DNA from: Bordetella avium | GTDB taxonomy: Bacteria > Pseudomonadota > Gammaproteobacteria > Burkholderiales > Burkholderiaceae_B | Assembly (NCBI RefSeq): GCF_034424645.1 | Contig: NZ_CP139969.1 | Coordinates: 1,364,001-1,428,000, forward strand | Direction: 5' to 3' | DNA length: 64,000 bases | Shown: positions 18,751 through 27,123 of the stretch, piece by piece | Position numbering within the stretch: the first letter of the stretch is position 1 | How the letters are laid out: every line of letters starts with the position of its first letter | Notes under the pieces: generated by a model | What the model saw: the letters and a program-made list of their open reading frames with translations, nothing else | Told to the model about the DNA's origin: nothing | The model's database searches: none | Program-made: the position numbers and the translations under genes

Positions 18751-19505
18751 CGCTATCGGTCATCATCATCACCAAGAATGAGGCCGCCAATATCCGGGGT
18801 TGTCTGGAGTCGGTGGCCTTCGCCGATGAGTTCATCGTCGTGGATTCGGGCAGCACCGACAATACCGTCGAACTGGCGCGCGACTTTGGCGCCAGGGTCA
18901 GCATCACGCCGGATTGGCCGGGCTTCGGTGTGCAGAAAAACCGCGCGCTTGACCTGGCGACCGGCGACTGGGTGTTGTCCATCGATGCGGATGAGCGCCT
19001 GACGCCTGAACTGGCGCAGGCCATCCGCACGGCGATGGCCAGTCCGCAGGCCACTGCTTACGAGATGCCGCGGCTATCCTGGTTTTGCGGCCGCTTCATC
19101 CGGCATAGCGGTTGGTGGCCGGATTACGTGCTGCGCCTCTGGAAGCGCGGCACGGCGCGTTTCACCGACGCCGCCGTGCATGAACGGGTTGTGCCCCATG
19201 ACGGTCAGGTGTTCAGGCTCGCCCCGCATCTCGAGCACTATCCCTATCCCGATCTCGATACCTTGGTCACCAAGGCCAACCGTTATTCCTCGGATGCCGC
19301 GGCCATGATGTATGCCAAAGGCCGGCGCGCCAACGTTTTTACCGCCCTGGGCCACAGTTTTTGGACCTTTGTGCGCATCTATCTGATCCGGCGCGGTTTT
19401 CTCGACGGCCGCCATGGGCTGGTGCTGGCCGTGACCGCGGCCGCAGGCAGTTTTTTTCGTTACGCCAAACTGATGTTCAAATCCGAACCCGAGCCGCCCA
19501 AGTGA
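18747..19505 (+). CDS. Glycosyltransferase family 2, WaaE/KdtX-like
   Basis: 252 aa GT-A enzyme. The nucleotide-sugar site is VIIITKNEAANIRGCLESV, and the DXD-type motif is SIDADERL near residue 75. It resembles the WaaE/KdtX branch, which adds a branch hexose to heptose of the inner core in other bacteria (family knowledge). It has a C-terminal amphipathic segment, suggesting membrane association. It overlaps both neighbours by 4 nt, so translation is coupled. Confidence 0.83.
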   Translation: MTLSVIIITKNEAANIRGCLESVAFADEFIVVDSGSTDNTVELARDFGARVSITPDWPGFGVQKNRALDLATGDWVLSIDADERLTPELAQAIRTAMASPQATAYEMPRLSWFCGRFIRHSGWWPDYVLRLWKRGTARFTDAAVHERVVPHDGQVFRLAPHLEHYPYPDLDTLVTKANRYSSDAAAMMYAKGRRANVFTALGHSFWTFVRIYLIRRGFLDGRHGLVLAVTAAAGSFFRYAKLMFKSEPEPPK

Positions 19506-20611
19506 AGATTCTTTACACCAACTTCCATCCCCGCAATGGCGGCGGGCATGTTACTTACATCATCAATCTGGCGCGTGCGCTGGCGCCCGACCACGAAATC
19601 GTCGTGGCCACGCCAGAGACCAGCCGGCTGTATCGTTACGCCCAAACCATCCCCGGCGTGCGCGTGGCGCCCATGACCTTCACCACGCGTCTTTCTTCGT
19701 GGTTCGGAGAGCGGGTTCAGCTTAAACGGCTGATCGCACGAGAAAAGTTCGATGTCATTCATTGCAATGGCAGCGCCGATCATAAGCAGGTCATGGTGGC
19801 GACGCTGGGCATGCGCCGTCCGCGCATCATTCTCACCAAACACAACGATCATTCGCTCTCCAGCCTGGGCAATACCTTGCGTGCGCGGCTGGCGACCGAT
19901 CAGGTCATCGCCGTCAGTGACTACGTCCGGCATCTGCTTGAGGCTTCGCCCTATGGCCGGCTGCCCATTACCACCATCCGGCACGGGATCGACACGCATT
20001 TCTACGCCCCGCCCGCCAGCGGCAGTGAAGACAAGCTCCACGAACTATTTTTCGGCCCGGATTGGCAGGGCAAGTTGCTGCTCGGCAGCGCGGGCGGCAC
20101 AGACTTCGACAAGGGTTGGCTGGATCTGGTCGACGCGGCCGGCAGCCTGCCGCCCGAACAGCGCGAACGCATCCGCATCCTCGTGGCCGGCGATCCGCCC
20201 AATGAAGCCAAATTGGCGCGGGTGCGTGAGGCCGGCATGGAACAGCAGGTCGTGTTTCCGGGCTTGCTAGACGATGTGCGTGCTGCGCTCGCGGCCTGCC
20301 ATGTGGGCTATGTCCTCTCTTACCGGGAGGCATTGTCCTTTGCCTGCCGCGAAATGATGGCCATCGGACGGCCTGTGCTGGCCAGCGACGCGGGCGGACT
20401 GCCTGAAAACATCACGCCGGGCCGTGATGGCTGGGTGGTTCCGGCGCGTGATGTGGCCGCGATTGCCGACGTTTTGCGTTTTATGCTGAATGACCCGGCC
20501 GCATTACGCCGCATGGGTCAGGCCGCCCGCGAGAAGGCCGTGCGCGAGTTCAACCTGCATGATTTTGCCCAGGCTACGCTCGACGTTTACGTGCGTGCGC
20601 TGGCGGCTTAG
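19502..20611 (+). CDS. Glycosyltransferase family 4 (LPS core cluster)
   Basis: 369 aa GT-B enzyme. The start is GTG at 19502, overlapping the previous stop (GTGA); this gives the N-terminus KILYTNFHPRNGGGHVTYI, a typical GT4 acceptor loop. The C-terminal donor site is SYREALSFACREMMAIGRPVLASDAGG. The open frame continues upstream but only as overlap with the GT2 gene. Probable role: another hexose or hexosamine addition to the LPS core. It ends the tightly coupled run that begins at dnaE. Confidence 0.84.
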   Translation: MKILYTNFHPRNGGGHVTYIINLARALAPDHEIVVATPETSRLYRYAQTIPGVRVAPMTFTTRLSSWFGERVQLKRLIAREKFDVIHCNGSADHKQVMVATLGMRRPRIILTKHNDHSLSSLGNTLRARLATDQVIAVSDYVRHLLEASPYGRLPITTIRHGIDTHFYAPPASGSEDKLHELFFGPDWQGKLLLGSAGGTDFDKGWLDLVDAAGSLPPEQRERIRILVAGDPPNEAKLARVREAGMEQQVVFPGLLDDVRAALAACHVGYVLSYREALSFACREMMAIGRPVLASDAGGLPENITPGRDGWVVPARDVAAIADVLRFMLNDPAALRRMGQAAREKAVREFNLHDFAQATLDVYVRALAA

Positions 20612-20626
20612 CGCCCTCGGGGGCTC

Positions 20627-20632
20627 TATAAT
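20627..20632 (+). promoter_or_regulatory. Candidate -10 box before second deacetylase
   Basis: A perfect TATAAT ends 6 nt before the ATG at 20639. The same spacing is seen at dnaE. It suggests a leaderless or near-leaderless transcript. The -35 region is not recognisable. Confidence 0.4.
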
Positions 20633-20638
20633 CCGGCC

Positions 20639-21364
20639 ATGACATCCATCCCCATCCTCATGTACCACCAGATCGGCACGCCCGCAGCCAAAGGCACGCC
20701 GTATCGTGGCTTGACGGTACATCCCGCCAGTTTCCGTCGCCAGATGACCTGGATGCGCCGCTTCGGATATCGCGGTCTGTCGATGCGTGACCTCATGCCT
20801 TATCTGCGCGGCGAAAAAACCGGCAAGGTTTTTGGCGTCACCTTCGATGACGGCTATCGCAATGTGCTCGAGAACGCGGCGCCGGTGCTCCAAGAACTGG
20901 GGTTCACCGGGACGAATTATTTCGTCGCTCATCAGCTCGATGGCGGTAATGTCTGGGACATCGAAAAAGGCATTCCCTATTCGGGTCTCATGAGCGCGGC
21001 CGAAATGCGCCAATGGCATGATGCAGGCAATGAAGTCGGCTCGCACACGTTGGATCACGTGCATCTGCCGCAGGTCTCGCCGGAAGAGGCCCGCCGCCAG
21101 ATCCGGCTGTCCAAGGACACGCTGGAGCAGGTGCTGGGGGCGCCCGTTACTGCTTTTTGCTATCCCTATGGTGATCACGGCCCCGAGCATAGGGCGATGG
21201 TGCGCGAGGCGGGCTACGACAACGCCACCCTGACCGTGCGCGGTCTGGCATCGGCAGCCGATGATCCCTTCGGCCTGCCGCGGGTCACCGTCTCGCGTTC
21301 CACCCATTTGCTGCAATTCCTGCAAAAGACTCTGACGCGCTATGAAGACCTCCGCCGGCGCTGA
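20639..21364 (+). CDS. NodB-type polysaccharide deacetylase (CE4), second copy
   Basis: 241 aa. CE4 motifs are GVTFDDGYRNV near residue 65 and EVGSHTLDHVHLP near 135, with the later barrel motif AFCYPYGDHG. It opens with PILMYHQIGTP like its neighbour at 17902 but is clearly diverged, so it probably has a different substrate rather than being a recent duplicate. No signal peptide is seen. The next gene starts inside its end (23-nt overlap). Confidence 0.83.
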   Translation: MTSIPILMYHQIGTPAAKGTPYRGLTVHPASFRRQMTWMRRFGYRGLSMRDLMPYLRGEKTGKVFGVTFDDGYRNVLENAAPVLQELGFTGTNYFVAHQLDGGNVWDIEKGIPYSGLMSAAEMRQWHDAGNEVGSHTLDHVHLPQVSPEEARRQIRLSKDTLEQVLGAPVTAFCYPYGDHGPEHRAMVREAGYDNATLTVRGLASAADDPFGLPRVTVSRSTHLLQFLQKTLTRYEDLRRR

Positions 21365-22478
21365 GCGGCGCTTGCGCATCGCGCTGCTGGTTGATCGTTT
21401 CGGCAAGCGTTTCGGCGGGGCAGAAGCTTATGGCGTGGAGCTGATGCGCGTGCTGGCCTGCCGGCACGACATCACCATCATCGCGCGCGACTACGATAGC
21501 GATCTGCGCCTGGACTACCTGCCTGTGAAGGTTAGCGCCCGTCTGCCCAGTTGGATGCGCGTGCTGTATTTCGCCTGCCGGGCGGCGCGCTACACCCGCG
21601 GCGGGCGTTTCGATATCGTGCATTCGCACATGAATGGCTGGTCTGGCGAGGTGCAGGTCATGCACGTCACGCCGGTGCGTTACAGCCGGCTGCATGGCCT
21701 GGGGCCATTGCGCCGGCTCGCCACCTGGCTCAGCCCTCGTCTGGCGACCTACCTCTGGCTGGAGCGCCAGCGTGTCGCGCCGGGCAAGCGGGTTGTGGCG
21801 GTGTCGCAACTCATCGTCGAACAACTGCATGATGCTTATGGCCCGTCTCTGCGCGTAGATACGATTTTGCCGGGCGTGCATAGCGCCCCGCCGATCGACG
21901 CCGCGCAACGGCGGGTCACCCGTCAAGAACTGGGCCTGAGCGAAGATGACATTGCCTGCCTGCTGGTGGCTCGCAATCCGCTGCGCAAAGGTCTGCCCGC
22001 GCTTGTGGAAGCGCTGGCCTGCCTGCCGGCGCGCTACCGTCTGTTGGTGGTGGGGGCTGACGGCCCGACGCGCGAGGCTGTGATGGCTAGCTCGGCCGCG
22101 GCGCGTGTCAGCCTCGTATCGCCTACCCCGGACGTCGGGCGTTACTACGAGGCCGCCGATCTCTATGTGCATCCGACGCTCAATGACAGCTTTGGCATGG
22201 CGCCGCTTGAGGCCATGGCCCATGGTCTGCCCGTCGTAATCAGTCCGCCGGCCTATTGCGGTTTCTCGCGCTATCTTTCGGATGGCGTGGATGCCCTCAT
22301 ATTGCGTGACCCCCATGATGGCGTTGGTTTGGCCCGGGCTATCCAGACGCTGGGCGAGGATGCAGGCTTGCGCGCCCGCCTGATTCAGGGCGGACGCAGT
22401 CTGGCGCAGCAGCAAAGCTGGGAGGCGGTGGCGGGCCGCTACGAAGCGCTCTACGAGCAGATTCTCTCGGCCCGTTGA
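21342..22478 (+). CDS. Glycosyltransferase family 4, WaaG-like
   Basis: 378 aa GT-B enzyme. N-terminal KRFGGAEAYGVELMRVLA and the central HSHMNGWSGEVQVMHVTPVRY resemble WaaG-type core glucosyltransferases. The C-terminal donor motif is PTLNDSFGMAPLEAMAHGLPVVIS. Probable function: glycosylation of an inner-core heptose. It begins within the deacetylase gene and ends just before the convergent ykgJ-like gene. Confidence 0.82.
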   Translation: MKTSAGAERRLRIALLVDRFGKRFGGAEAYGVELMRVLACRHDITIIARDYDSDLRLDYLPVKVSARLPSWMRVLYFACRAARYTRGGRFDIVHSHMNGWSGEVQVMHVTPVRYSRLHGLGPLRRLATWLSPRLATYLWLERQRVAPGKRVVAVSQLIVEQLHDAYGPSLRVDTILPGVHSAPPIDAAQRRVTRQELGLSEDDIACLLVARNPLRKGLPALVEALACLPARYRLLVVGADGPTREAVMASSAAARVSLVSPTPDVGRYYEAADLYVHPTLNDSFGMAPLEAMAHGLPVVISPPAYCGFSRYLSDGVDALILRDPHDGVGLARAIQTLGEDAGLRARLIQGGRSLAQQQSWEAVAGRYEALYEQILSAR

Positions 22479-22483
22479 GGGCG

Positions 22484-22753
22484 CTATCCAGCGCAAGGGG
22501 CCGGAGCCGTGAACTGCTCTATATGCCCCAGCCAGCGTAGCGCCTGCTCGCGGCTAGCTCCGCACATTTCCTCGCTGGGGGAAAGCGATCCGCAGACGGC
22601 AGGCCGCCCCGGCTGGCCAAAAATGCGGCAGCGCAAGGCTTCATCGAGTTGGATGCAGGGGACGCCTGCGGGCTTGCCTTGCGGCATGCCCGGAATCGGA
22701 CTGGAAATCGAGGGCGCGATGCAACAGGCTGCGCAAGCGGTGCGGCACTGCAT
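22484..22753 (-). CDS. YkgJ-family cysteine-cluster protein
   Basis: 89 aa with eight or nine cysteines: [14 protein letters not shown] at the start, then PCIQL, RCRIF and AVCGSL. This is the CxxxCxxCC-type pattern of small YkgJ/UPF0153 proteins, thought to bind Zn or an Fe-S cluster. No function is established. The ATG at 22753 is preferred; a TTG two codons upstream overlaps the previous stop. It is transcribed after the ydcF-like gene with essentially no gap. Confidence 0.75.
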   Translation of the reverse strand: MQCRTACAACCIAPSISSPIPGMPQGKPAGVPCIQLDEALRCRIFGQPGRPAVCGSLSPSEEMCGASREQALRWLGHIEQFTAPAPCAG

Positions 22754-22755
22754 GG

Positions 22756-23520
22756 TCAAACCCAGCCGCGCAGCCAGTAAACCAGCAGCCCAGCGTATTC
22801 CTTGATGATAGAGCGGCTGGCGTCCAGGGTGCGCATATCCGGCACCCAGGGCGAAAGGCTGCCATCGGTGGGCGGCACGATCTGGGGCGGGGTGGGGGCG
22901 GCGATGGCCTCCACGCCCTGCTTCGAAAATGCAGCCATGGCGCGCGGCATATGCAGCGCAGAGGTCACCAGCAGCACTTTACTGATATGGTTGGCGCGTA
23001 GCGTGTCTTCGGTCAGGGCGGCGTTTTCATAGGTATTGCGGCTGGCATTCTCCAGAACCAGGGCCGAATCCGGCACCCCCCGCTGGCGCATGCGGTGCGC
23101 CATACCCTGCGCTTCGCTGACATTGCCCTCCAGCGCGCCTCCGGAAAGCACCACCTTGGGCGCCCGGCCCGCCAGATACAAATCGGTGGCGGTATCCACA
23201 CGCACCACGGCGGTGTCCTTGTCATAGGGTAAAAACCAGTTGGCGCGGCCGTTCGCCGTGTTGCCCCCGAGCACGACAATGGCATCGGCTGTCGGCGCAG
23301 AGGCCGGTTCCAGATAGGGGTAGCGGTGTTCCAGTGCGCCGCCCAGCCATAGCGAGGTTGCAGGTAATGACCAGACCAGGACCCAGATCAGGCCTGTCGC
23401 GATTAGTGCGCCGGCCGTTTTGCGCCAGCGAAGGAGTCCGACCACCAAGCCCAGCACCAGCAGGGCGATGCAGAGGTTGAAGGGGATGATGAGGTTGGTC
23501 AGGTAACTATTGATAGCCAT
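22756..23520 (-). CDS. YdcF/ElyC-like DUF218 membrane protein
   Basis: 254 aa. Two N-terminal membrane helices (about residues 10-30 and 38-58) precede a DUF218 domain with [40 protein letters not shown] and [16 protein letters not shown]. The family includes ElyC/SanA-type envelope proteins associated with undecaprenyl-lipid and peptidoglycan homeostasis; the exact activity is unknown. The ATG at 23520 is picked because it yields the membrane N-terminus. Same-strand neighbour of the heptosyltransferase (13-nt gap). Confidence 0.8.
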   Translation of the reverse strand: MAINSYLTNLIIPFNLCIALLVLGLVVGLLRWRKTAGALIATGLIWVLVWSLPATSLWLGGALEHRYPYLEPASAPTADAIVVLGGNTANGRANWFLPYDKDTAVVRVDTATDLYLAGRAPKVVLSGGALEGNVSEAQGMAHRMRQRGVPDSALVLENASRNTYENAALTEDTLRANHISKVLLVTSALHMPRAMAAFSKQGVEAIAAPTPPQIVPPTDGSLSPWVPDMRTLDASRSIIKEYAGLLVYWLRGWV

Positions 23521-23533
23521 ATCCGAACTTTTG

Positions 23534-24502
23534 CTACGGAGCGCCGCCTTGCAGCAGCGCAAGCGCTGAGCGCTCGACGTCATTTTGCGCGGGCCAGGCG
23601 TCTTCGCCGCCCAGGCAGACCGCCCGATCCGACCAGGGGCCGGTTCGTTCGCGGCGCGTGACGCCAAACAGCGTCAACTCTCTTGCGCCTGCGGCCGCCG
23701 CCACATGCGATACCCCTGAATCATTACATATCACGAGGGATGCGCGGGTGGTCAGGCAGGCAAAAGCGCCCAGCCCCAGAGGCGGCAGCAATTGCGCGGT
23801 GGGCGCATTGCGGCGCGCTTCCTCGATTTCCGAGGCCGGTGGGCACATTACCACGGTATGGCCCTGCGCTTGCAAGGAACGGGTCAGGGCGTCGAAATGG
23901 GGCCACACCTTGACGCGACCTCTGTGCAGGCCCGTTGCCGTCGGGGCGATCAGTACAAAGTCGCGGCCCTGCAGGCCGGCTTGCGCTAGGGCGGCATCGC
24001 AATCATGCTGGTGGCGTTCGGTCAGAGGCAGATTCAGCGAGGGTGCCGGATCGGCGGCTCCCTGCGGCAGGCCCCAGGCGCCAAGCGCTTCCCGAGTCAG
24101 GAAGTACCAGGACTGCACCGCATGCAGCGGCGCGGCAGGCTTGTCCACCGGCCAGCGTAGCAGCAGGCTGCGCCCGTCATCTCGGTAGCCCGCGCTGGGT
24201 ACGCCTGCCAGGCGGAATACCGCAGCACTGGACAGCGAATCGGGTAAGAGCAAGCCGCGCGTGGCGCCCGAGGGCAGGGCGCTGCGGTGCTGCGCGACGG
24301 TGTTGCGGTCGACCCGCCATTTGCCCGTCATGGGCAGGAAGCCGGCCTTGGGCAGGCCGTCCAGCAAATCGCGGGCCCAGGGGCGGGCGCAAATCACCAG
24401 AGCTTGCCCGCTGGCCTGCAGCAGCCTCAGGCTGGGCAGGCTCATACAGACATCGCCCACCCAGTTGGGCACGCGTACATAAATGGCTGAGAGAGCGGAC
24501 AT
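23534..24502 (-). CDS. Glycosyltransferase family 9 / heptosyltransferase
   Basis: 322 aa GT9 enzyme. It opens with IYVRVPNWVGDVCMSLPSLRLL, the WaaF-type loop. The middle has FVLIAPTATGLHRGRVKVWPH, and the donor-binding end has VICNDSGVSHVAAAAGARELTLFG. It transfers heptose (or a related sugar) to Kdo or heptose of the LPS inner core. It sits divergently from msbA in a shared 97-bp promoter region, which fits co-ordinated LPS assembly and export. Whether it is HepI, HepII or HepIII cannot be decided here. Confidence 0.84.
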   Translation of the reverse strand: MSALSAIYVRVPNWVGDVCMSLPSLRLLQASGQALVICARPWARDLLDGLPKAGFLPMTGKWRVDRNTVAQHRSALPSGATRGLLLPDSLSSAAVFRLAGVPSAGYRDDGRSLLLRWPVDKPAAPLHAVQSWYFLTREALGAWGLPQGAADPAPSLNLPLTERHQHDCDAALAQAGLQGRDFVLIAPTATGLHRGRVKVWPHFDALTRSLQAQGHTVVMCPPASEIEEARRNAPTAQLLPPLGLGAFACLTTRASLVICNDSGVSHVAAAAGARELTLFGVTRRERTGPWSDRAVCLGGEDAWPAQNDVERSALALLQGGAP

Positions 24503-24599
24503 GAAAAAAGACCGGTAAGCCTTCAAAGGCTGAGTATCGTTCAGGGGCCGGTGGCGGCGGGTACAATCCCGACATAATTGTATTAAAGAGAGTGCATCC

Positions 24600-26375
24600 T
24601 TGATTCCTGGCGTCCGAGAAGCAACCGCCGGCCACGAACCGGTCAAAGCCGAGTTGTGGAAGCGTATCTACAGCCGTGTGGGCTCCCATTGGAAGGGCCT
24701 CATCTTGGCCGTCCTGCTGATGGCGGGTGCTGCAGCCACGCAACCGACGCTTGCTGTGATCATGAAGCCGCTGATCGATGGCGGCTTCGCAGGTGATAAG
24801 CCGCAATATATCTGGTCTGTACCCCTGGCGGTGATCGGCCTGATTCTGCTGCGCGGCGTGTGTAATTTTTTCAGCGACTATCTGCTGGCCTGGGTGGCTA
24901 ACAACGTGCTGCTGGGCATACGGCGCGAGATGTTTGACCGCCTTCTGGGCCTGCCGGACGCAGACTTCAAGCGAGGCGACACCGGGCGTCTGCTCAATCG
25001 TTTCACCATCGATGCGGGCAATGTCACCGGCTATGCCACTGACGTCATCACCGTCCTCGTGCGTGAAACCCTGGTGGTGATTTCGCTGATCGCCGTGCTG
25101 CTGTATATGTCCTGGCTGTTGACGGTCATCATCCTGGTGGTGATGCCGATTTCCGTCTGGATTGCCCGTTCCTTCGCACGCAGACTGCGCCGTATCAACC
25201 GCGAGACCGTCAACATGAACGCCGAACTGACCCGCGTGGTGAGTGAAGGCATCGACGGCCAGCGCGTGATCAAACTGTTTGATGGCTACGAAGCCGAGCG
25301 GGGCCGGTTCGCCTATGTCAACGCCCGCCTGCGCCGCTTCGCCATGCGCACCGCTGTGGCCGATGCCGCGCTGACGCCGCTGACTCAGGTCTGTATTGCC
25401 GTTGCCGTGGGCGCCGTGATCGCCGTAGCCTTGGGGCAGGCCAACGCCGGCACACTCACGGCAGGCGCTTTCGCCGCCTTCATGAGCGCGCTGGCCCAGA
25501 TCTTCGATCCCATCAAGCGCCTGACCAATCTCGCCAGCAAGATGCAAAAAATGCTGGTGTCGGCGGAAAGCGTATTCACGCTGGTTGATCAGATTCCGGA
25601 AGTCGATGAGGGGCAGCGCACACTGGCCGAGCCGGTGCGCGGCAAGATCGAGTTCCGCCAAATTGGCCATCGTTTTCCCGAAGCCGACCGCAATACCATC
25701 TCCGATGTGAGTTTTACCGTCGAGCCGGGCCAGACCGTGGCGCTTGTGGGCCGCTCGGGCAGCGGCAAGACCACCCTGGTCAATATGCTGCCCCGTTTTG
25801 TCTTGCCGACCGAGGGCAGCATTCTTATCGATGACGTGCCCATTAACGACGTGCAGTTGAACAGCCTGCGCTCCCACCTCTCGCTCGTGAGCCAGGATGT
25901 TGTGCTGTTCGACGATACGATTGCCGCTAATGTGGGCTATGGCGCCTTGGGTAAAGCCGATGATCAGCGCATCCACGATGCGCTGGCTGCTGCCAATCTG
26001 CGAGACTTTGTTGACAGTCTGCCCAAGGGAATTCATACGCCCGTGGGTGAAAATGCGGCCCGCCTGTCCGGCGGCCAGCGTCAGCGTCTGGCCATTGCCC
26101 GCGCGCTGATCAAGAATGCGCCCATTCTCATTCTCGACGAAGCCACTTCGGCGCTCGATAATGAATCCGAGCGGCAGGTGCAAAGTTCGCTCGACCGCCT
26201 GATGCGCGGCCGCACCACGCTGGTGATTGCCCATCGCCTGTCCACCGTTCAGAACGCAGACCGCATCATCGTTCTGGATGCGGGGCGTATCGTGGAGCAT
26301 GGCGCGCATACCGAGCTGCTCGCTGCGGGGGGGCTGTACGCCACGCTATACAACATGCAGTTCCGCGAAGACTGA
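24600..26375 (+). CDS. msbA: Lipid A export ATP-binding/permease protein MsbA
   Basis: 591 aa half-size ABC exporter. A six-helix membrane domain fills residues 30-320. The ATPase follows with Walker A VGRSGSGKTT, signature LSGGQRQR, Walker B ILILDEATSALD and the H-loop VIAHRLSTVQ. It flips lipid A-core across the inner membrane. The apparent start is TTG at 24600, preceded by AAAGAGA; a later GTG near 24656 is possible but would trim the conserved N-terminus. A TACAAT at 24562-24567 may be its -10. A strong terminator follows; the prophage begins just beyond it. Confidence 0.93.
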   Translation: MIPGVREATAGHEPVKAELWKRIYSRVGSHWKGLILAVLLMAGAAATQPTLAVIMKPLIDGGFAGDKPQYIWSVPLAVIGLILLRGVCNFFSDYLLAWVANNVLLGIRREMFDRLLGLPDADFKRGDTGRLLNRFTIDAGNVTGYATDVITVLVRETLVVISLIAVLLYMSWLLTVIILVVMPISVWIARSFARRLRRINRETVNMNAELTRVVSEGIDGQRVIKLFDGYEAERGRFAYVNARLRRFAMRTAVADAALTPLTQVCIAVAVGAVIAVALGQANAGTLTAGAFAAFMSALAQIFDPIKRLTNLASKMQKMLVSAESVFTLVDQIPEVDEGQRTLAEPVRGKIEFRQIGHRFPEADRNTISDVSFTVEPGQTVALVGRSGSGKTTLVNMLPRFVLPTEGSILIDDVPINDVQLNSLRSHLSLVSQDVVLFDDTIAANVGYGALGKADDQRIHDALAAANLRDFVDSLPKGIHTPVGENAARLSGGQRQRLAIARALIKNAPILILDEATSALDNESERQVQSSLDRLMRGRTTLVIAHRLSTVQNADRIIVLDAGRIVEHGAHTELLAAGGLYATLYNMQFRED

Positions 26376-26386
26376 TTGTTTTCCGG

Positions 26387-26430
26387 CCCAAAGCAAAACG
26401 CCACCTCTGCGGGTGGCGTTTTGCTTTGGG
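26387..26430 (+). terminator. Rho-independent terminator after msbA
   Basis: A 19-bp stem CCCAAAGCAAAACGCCACC (26387-26405) pairs with 26412-26430; the loop is 6 nt. It lies 12 nt after the msbA stop and 19 bp before attL. In the unoccupied chromosome it would separate msbA from the convergent rng gene and could work both ways. Confidence 0.85.
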
Positions 26431-26448
26431 GGGCAAGTGTTTTAAATG

Positions 26449-26462
26449 AGGATGATGTCGTA
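26449..26462. other. attL core
   Basis: AGGATGATGTCGTA, identical to 62314-62327. Read on the minus strand with the host bases to its left, it encodes QYDIILI followed by a TAA stop: the displaced native 3' end of rng. Confidence 0.88.
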
Positions 26463-26509
26463 CTGTTTGCGTGTATTTTTTATTCTTCTTATAAAACAGT
26501 AAGTTAAAT

Positions 26510-26773
26510 TCAGTTTTGCGCGTGAGTTTTTGCGTGGCTACCCACTTGGCTACCCATTTGATCGAGAGCATGCTCGGCTGACGCTGCCCGCAGGCCCATG
26601 CGAGCCGCCATTGCCTCGACGGATTCAGCTGTTATCCCGACGCTGCGCGTTGTGCCGATCTTACCCTTGACCAGCTCACCCCTGAGGCACATCCGATAAA
26701 TCGTGGCGGTAGATACGCCGAGCGCCTTCCGAACATCGGAGACTCGGTAAATCAGTTTTTGCGTTGGCTGCAT
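26510..26773 (-). CDS. AlpA/excisionase-like helix-turn-helix protein
   Basis: 87 aa. The N-terminal half is an AlpA/MerR-type helix-turn-helix (YRVSDVRKALGVSTATIYRM) with a basic wing GELVKGKIGTTRSVGI. It is the last gene of the leftward early operon and lies right next to attL, the classic place for a recombination directionality factor, so it probably bends att DNA for excision. The ATG follows a strong AGGAGG site. Its 3' end carries the putative arm-type sites. Excisionase function is inferred from size, fold and position. Confidence 0.7.
   Translation of the reverse strand: MQPTQKLIYRVSDVRKALGVSTATIYRMCLRGELVKGKIGTTRSVGITAESVEAMAARMGLRAASAEHALDQMGSQVGSHAKTHAQN
26536..26556. repeat. Putative integrase arm-type sites, left
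   Basis: Two direct copies of GGCTACCCA at 26536-26544 and 26548-26556, 12 bp apart (start to start), about 75-95 bp inside attL. They resemble three copies near attR. They lie within the 3' end of the excisionase-like gene. Confidence 0.6.
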
Positions 26774-26793
26774 TTGATCCTCCTTTGTTGCTG

Positions 26794-27123
26794 TCAGCAG
26801 TACTCGTCCGCGACGATGCCGGTGGGTGCGGGATGTTGTTTGGGTTTAATTCCCCCGAATTCGAGGGAGTTAACTTGGGGGGATTCCGCCAGATTGGCTA
26901 TGGAAATTCCTATGGCACCTTTCGCGCCTTCCTGGCGCATCGCCTCAAGCCCCGCCACCACCGCCAGGATGCGGTCATAGGCTGCCTTGGCTTCCGGTTC
27001 GTCGGCCCAGTCTTCAGAGTGCATGGTGCAGCACTCGCGCAGCTCGTCAGCTTCTTCGGTCAGAAACTGGATGGCCGCCCGGAGTGGGTCAGTCAGTACG
27101 GTCTGTTTGGTGTTGGGGGTCAT
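26794..27123 (-). CDS. Phage hypothetical protein
   Basis: 109 aa acidic, mostly helical protein with no family I recognise. The segment FLTEEADELRECCTMHSEDW and a later run of small residues suggest a soluble accessory protein. The ATG at 27123 has GAGG upstream; a GTG two codons earlier is possible. It overlaps the end of the methyltransferase gene by 4 nt, so it is coupled to it. Confidence 0.6.
   Translation of the reverse strand: MTPNTKQTVLTDPLRAAIQFLTEEADELRECCTMHSEDWADEPEAKAAYDRILAVVAGLEAMRQEGAKGAIGISIANLAESPQVNSLEFGGIKPKQHPAPTGIVADEYC

Noticed and set aside
24177-26309. 710-codon open frame antisense to msbA
   Set aside because: GC-rich coding DNA gives long open antisense frames. 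The product has His/Gln/Arg-rich composition with no domain, while msbA has every ABC motif.
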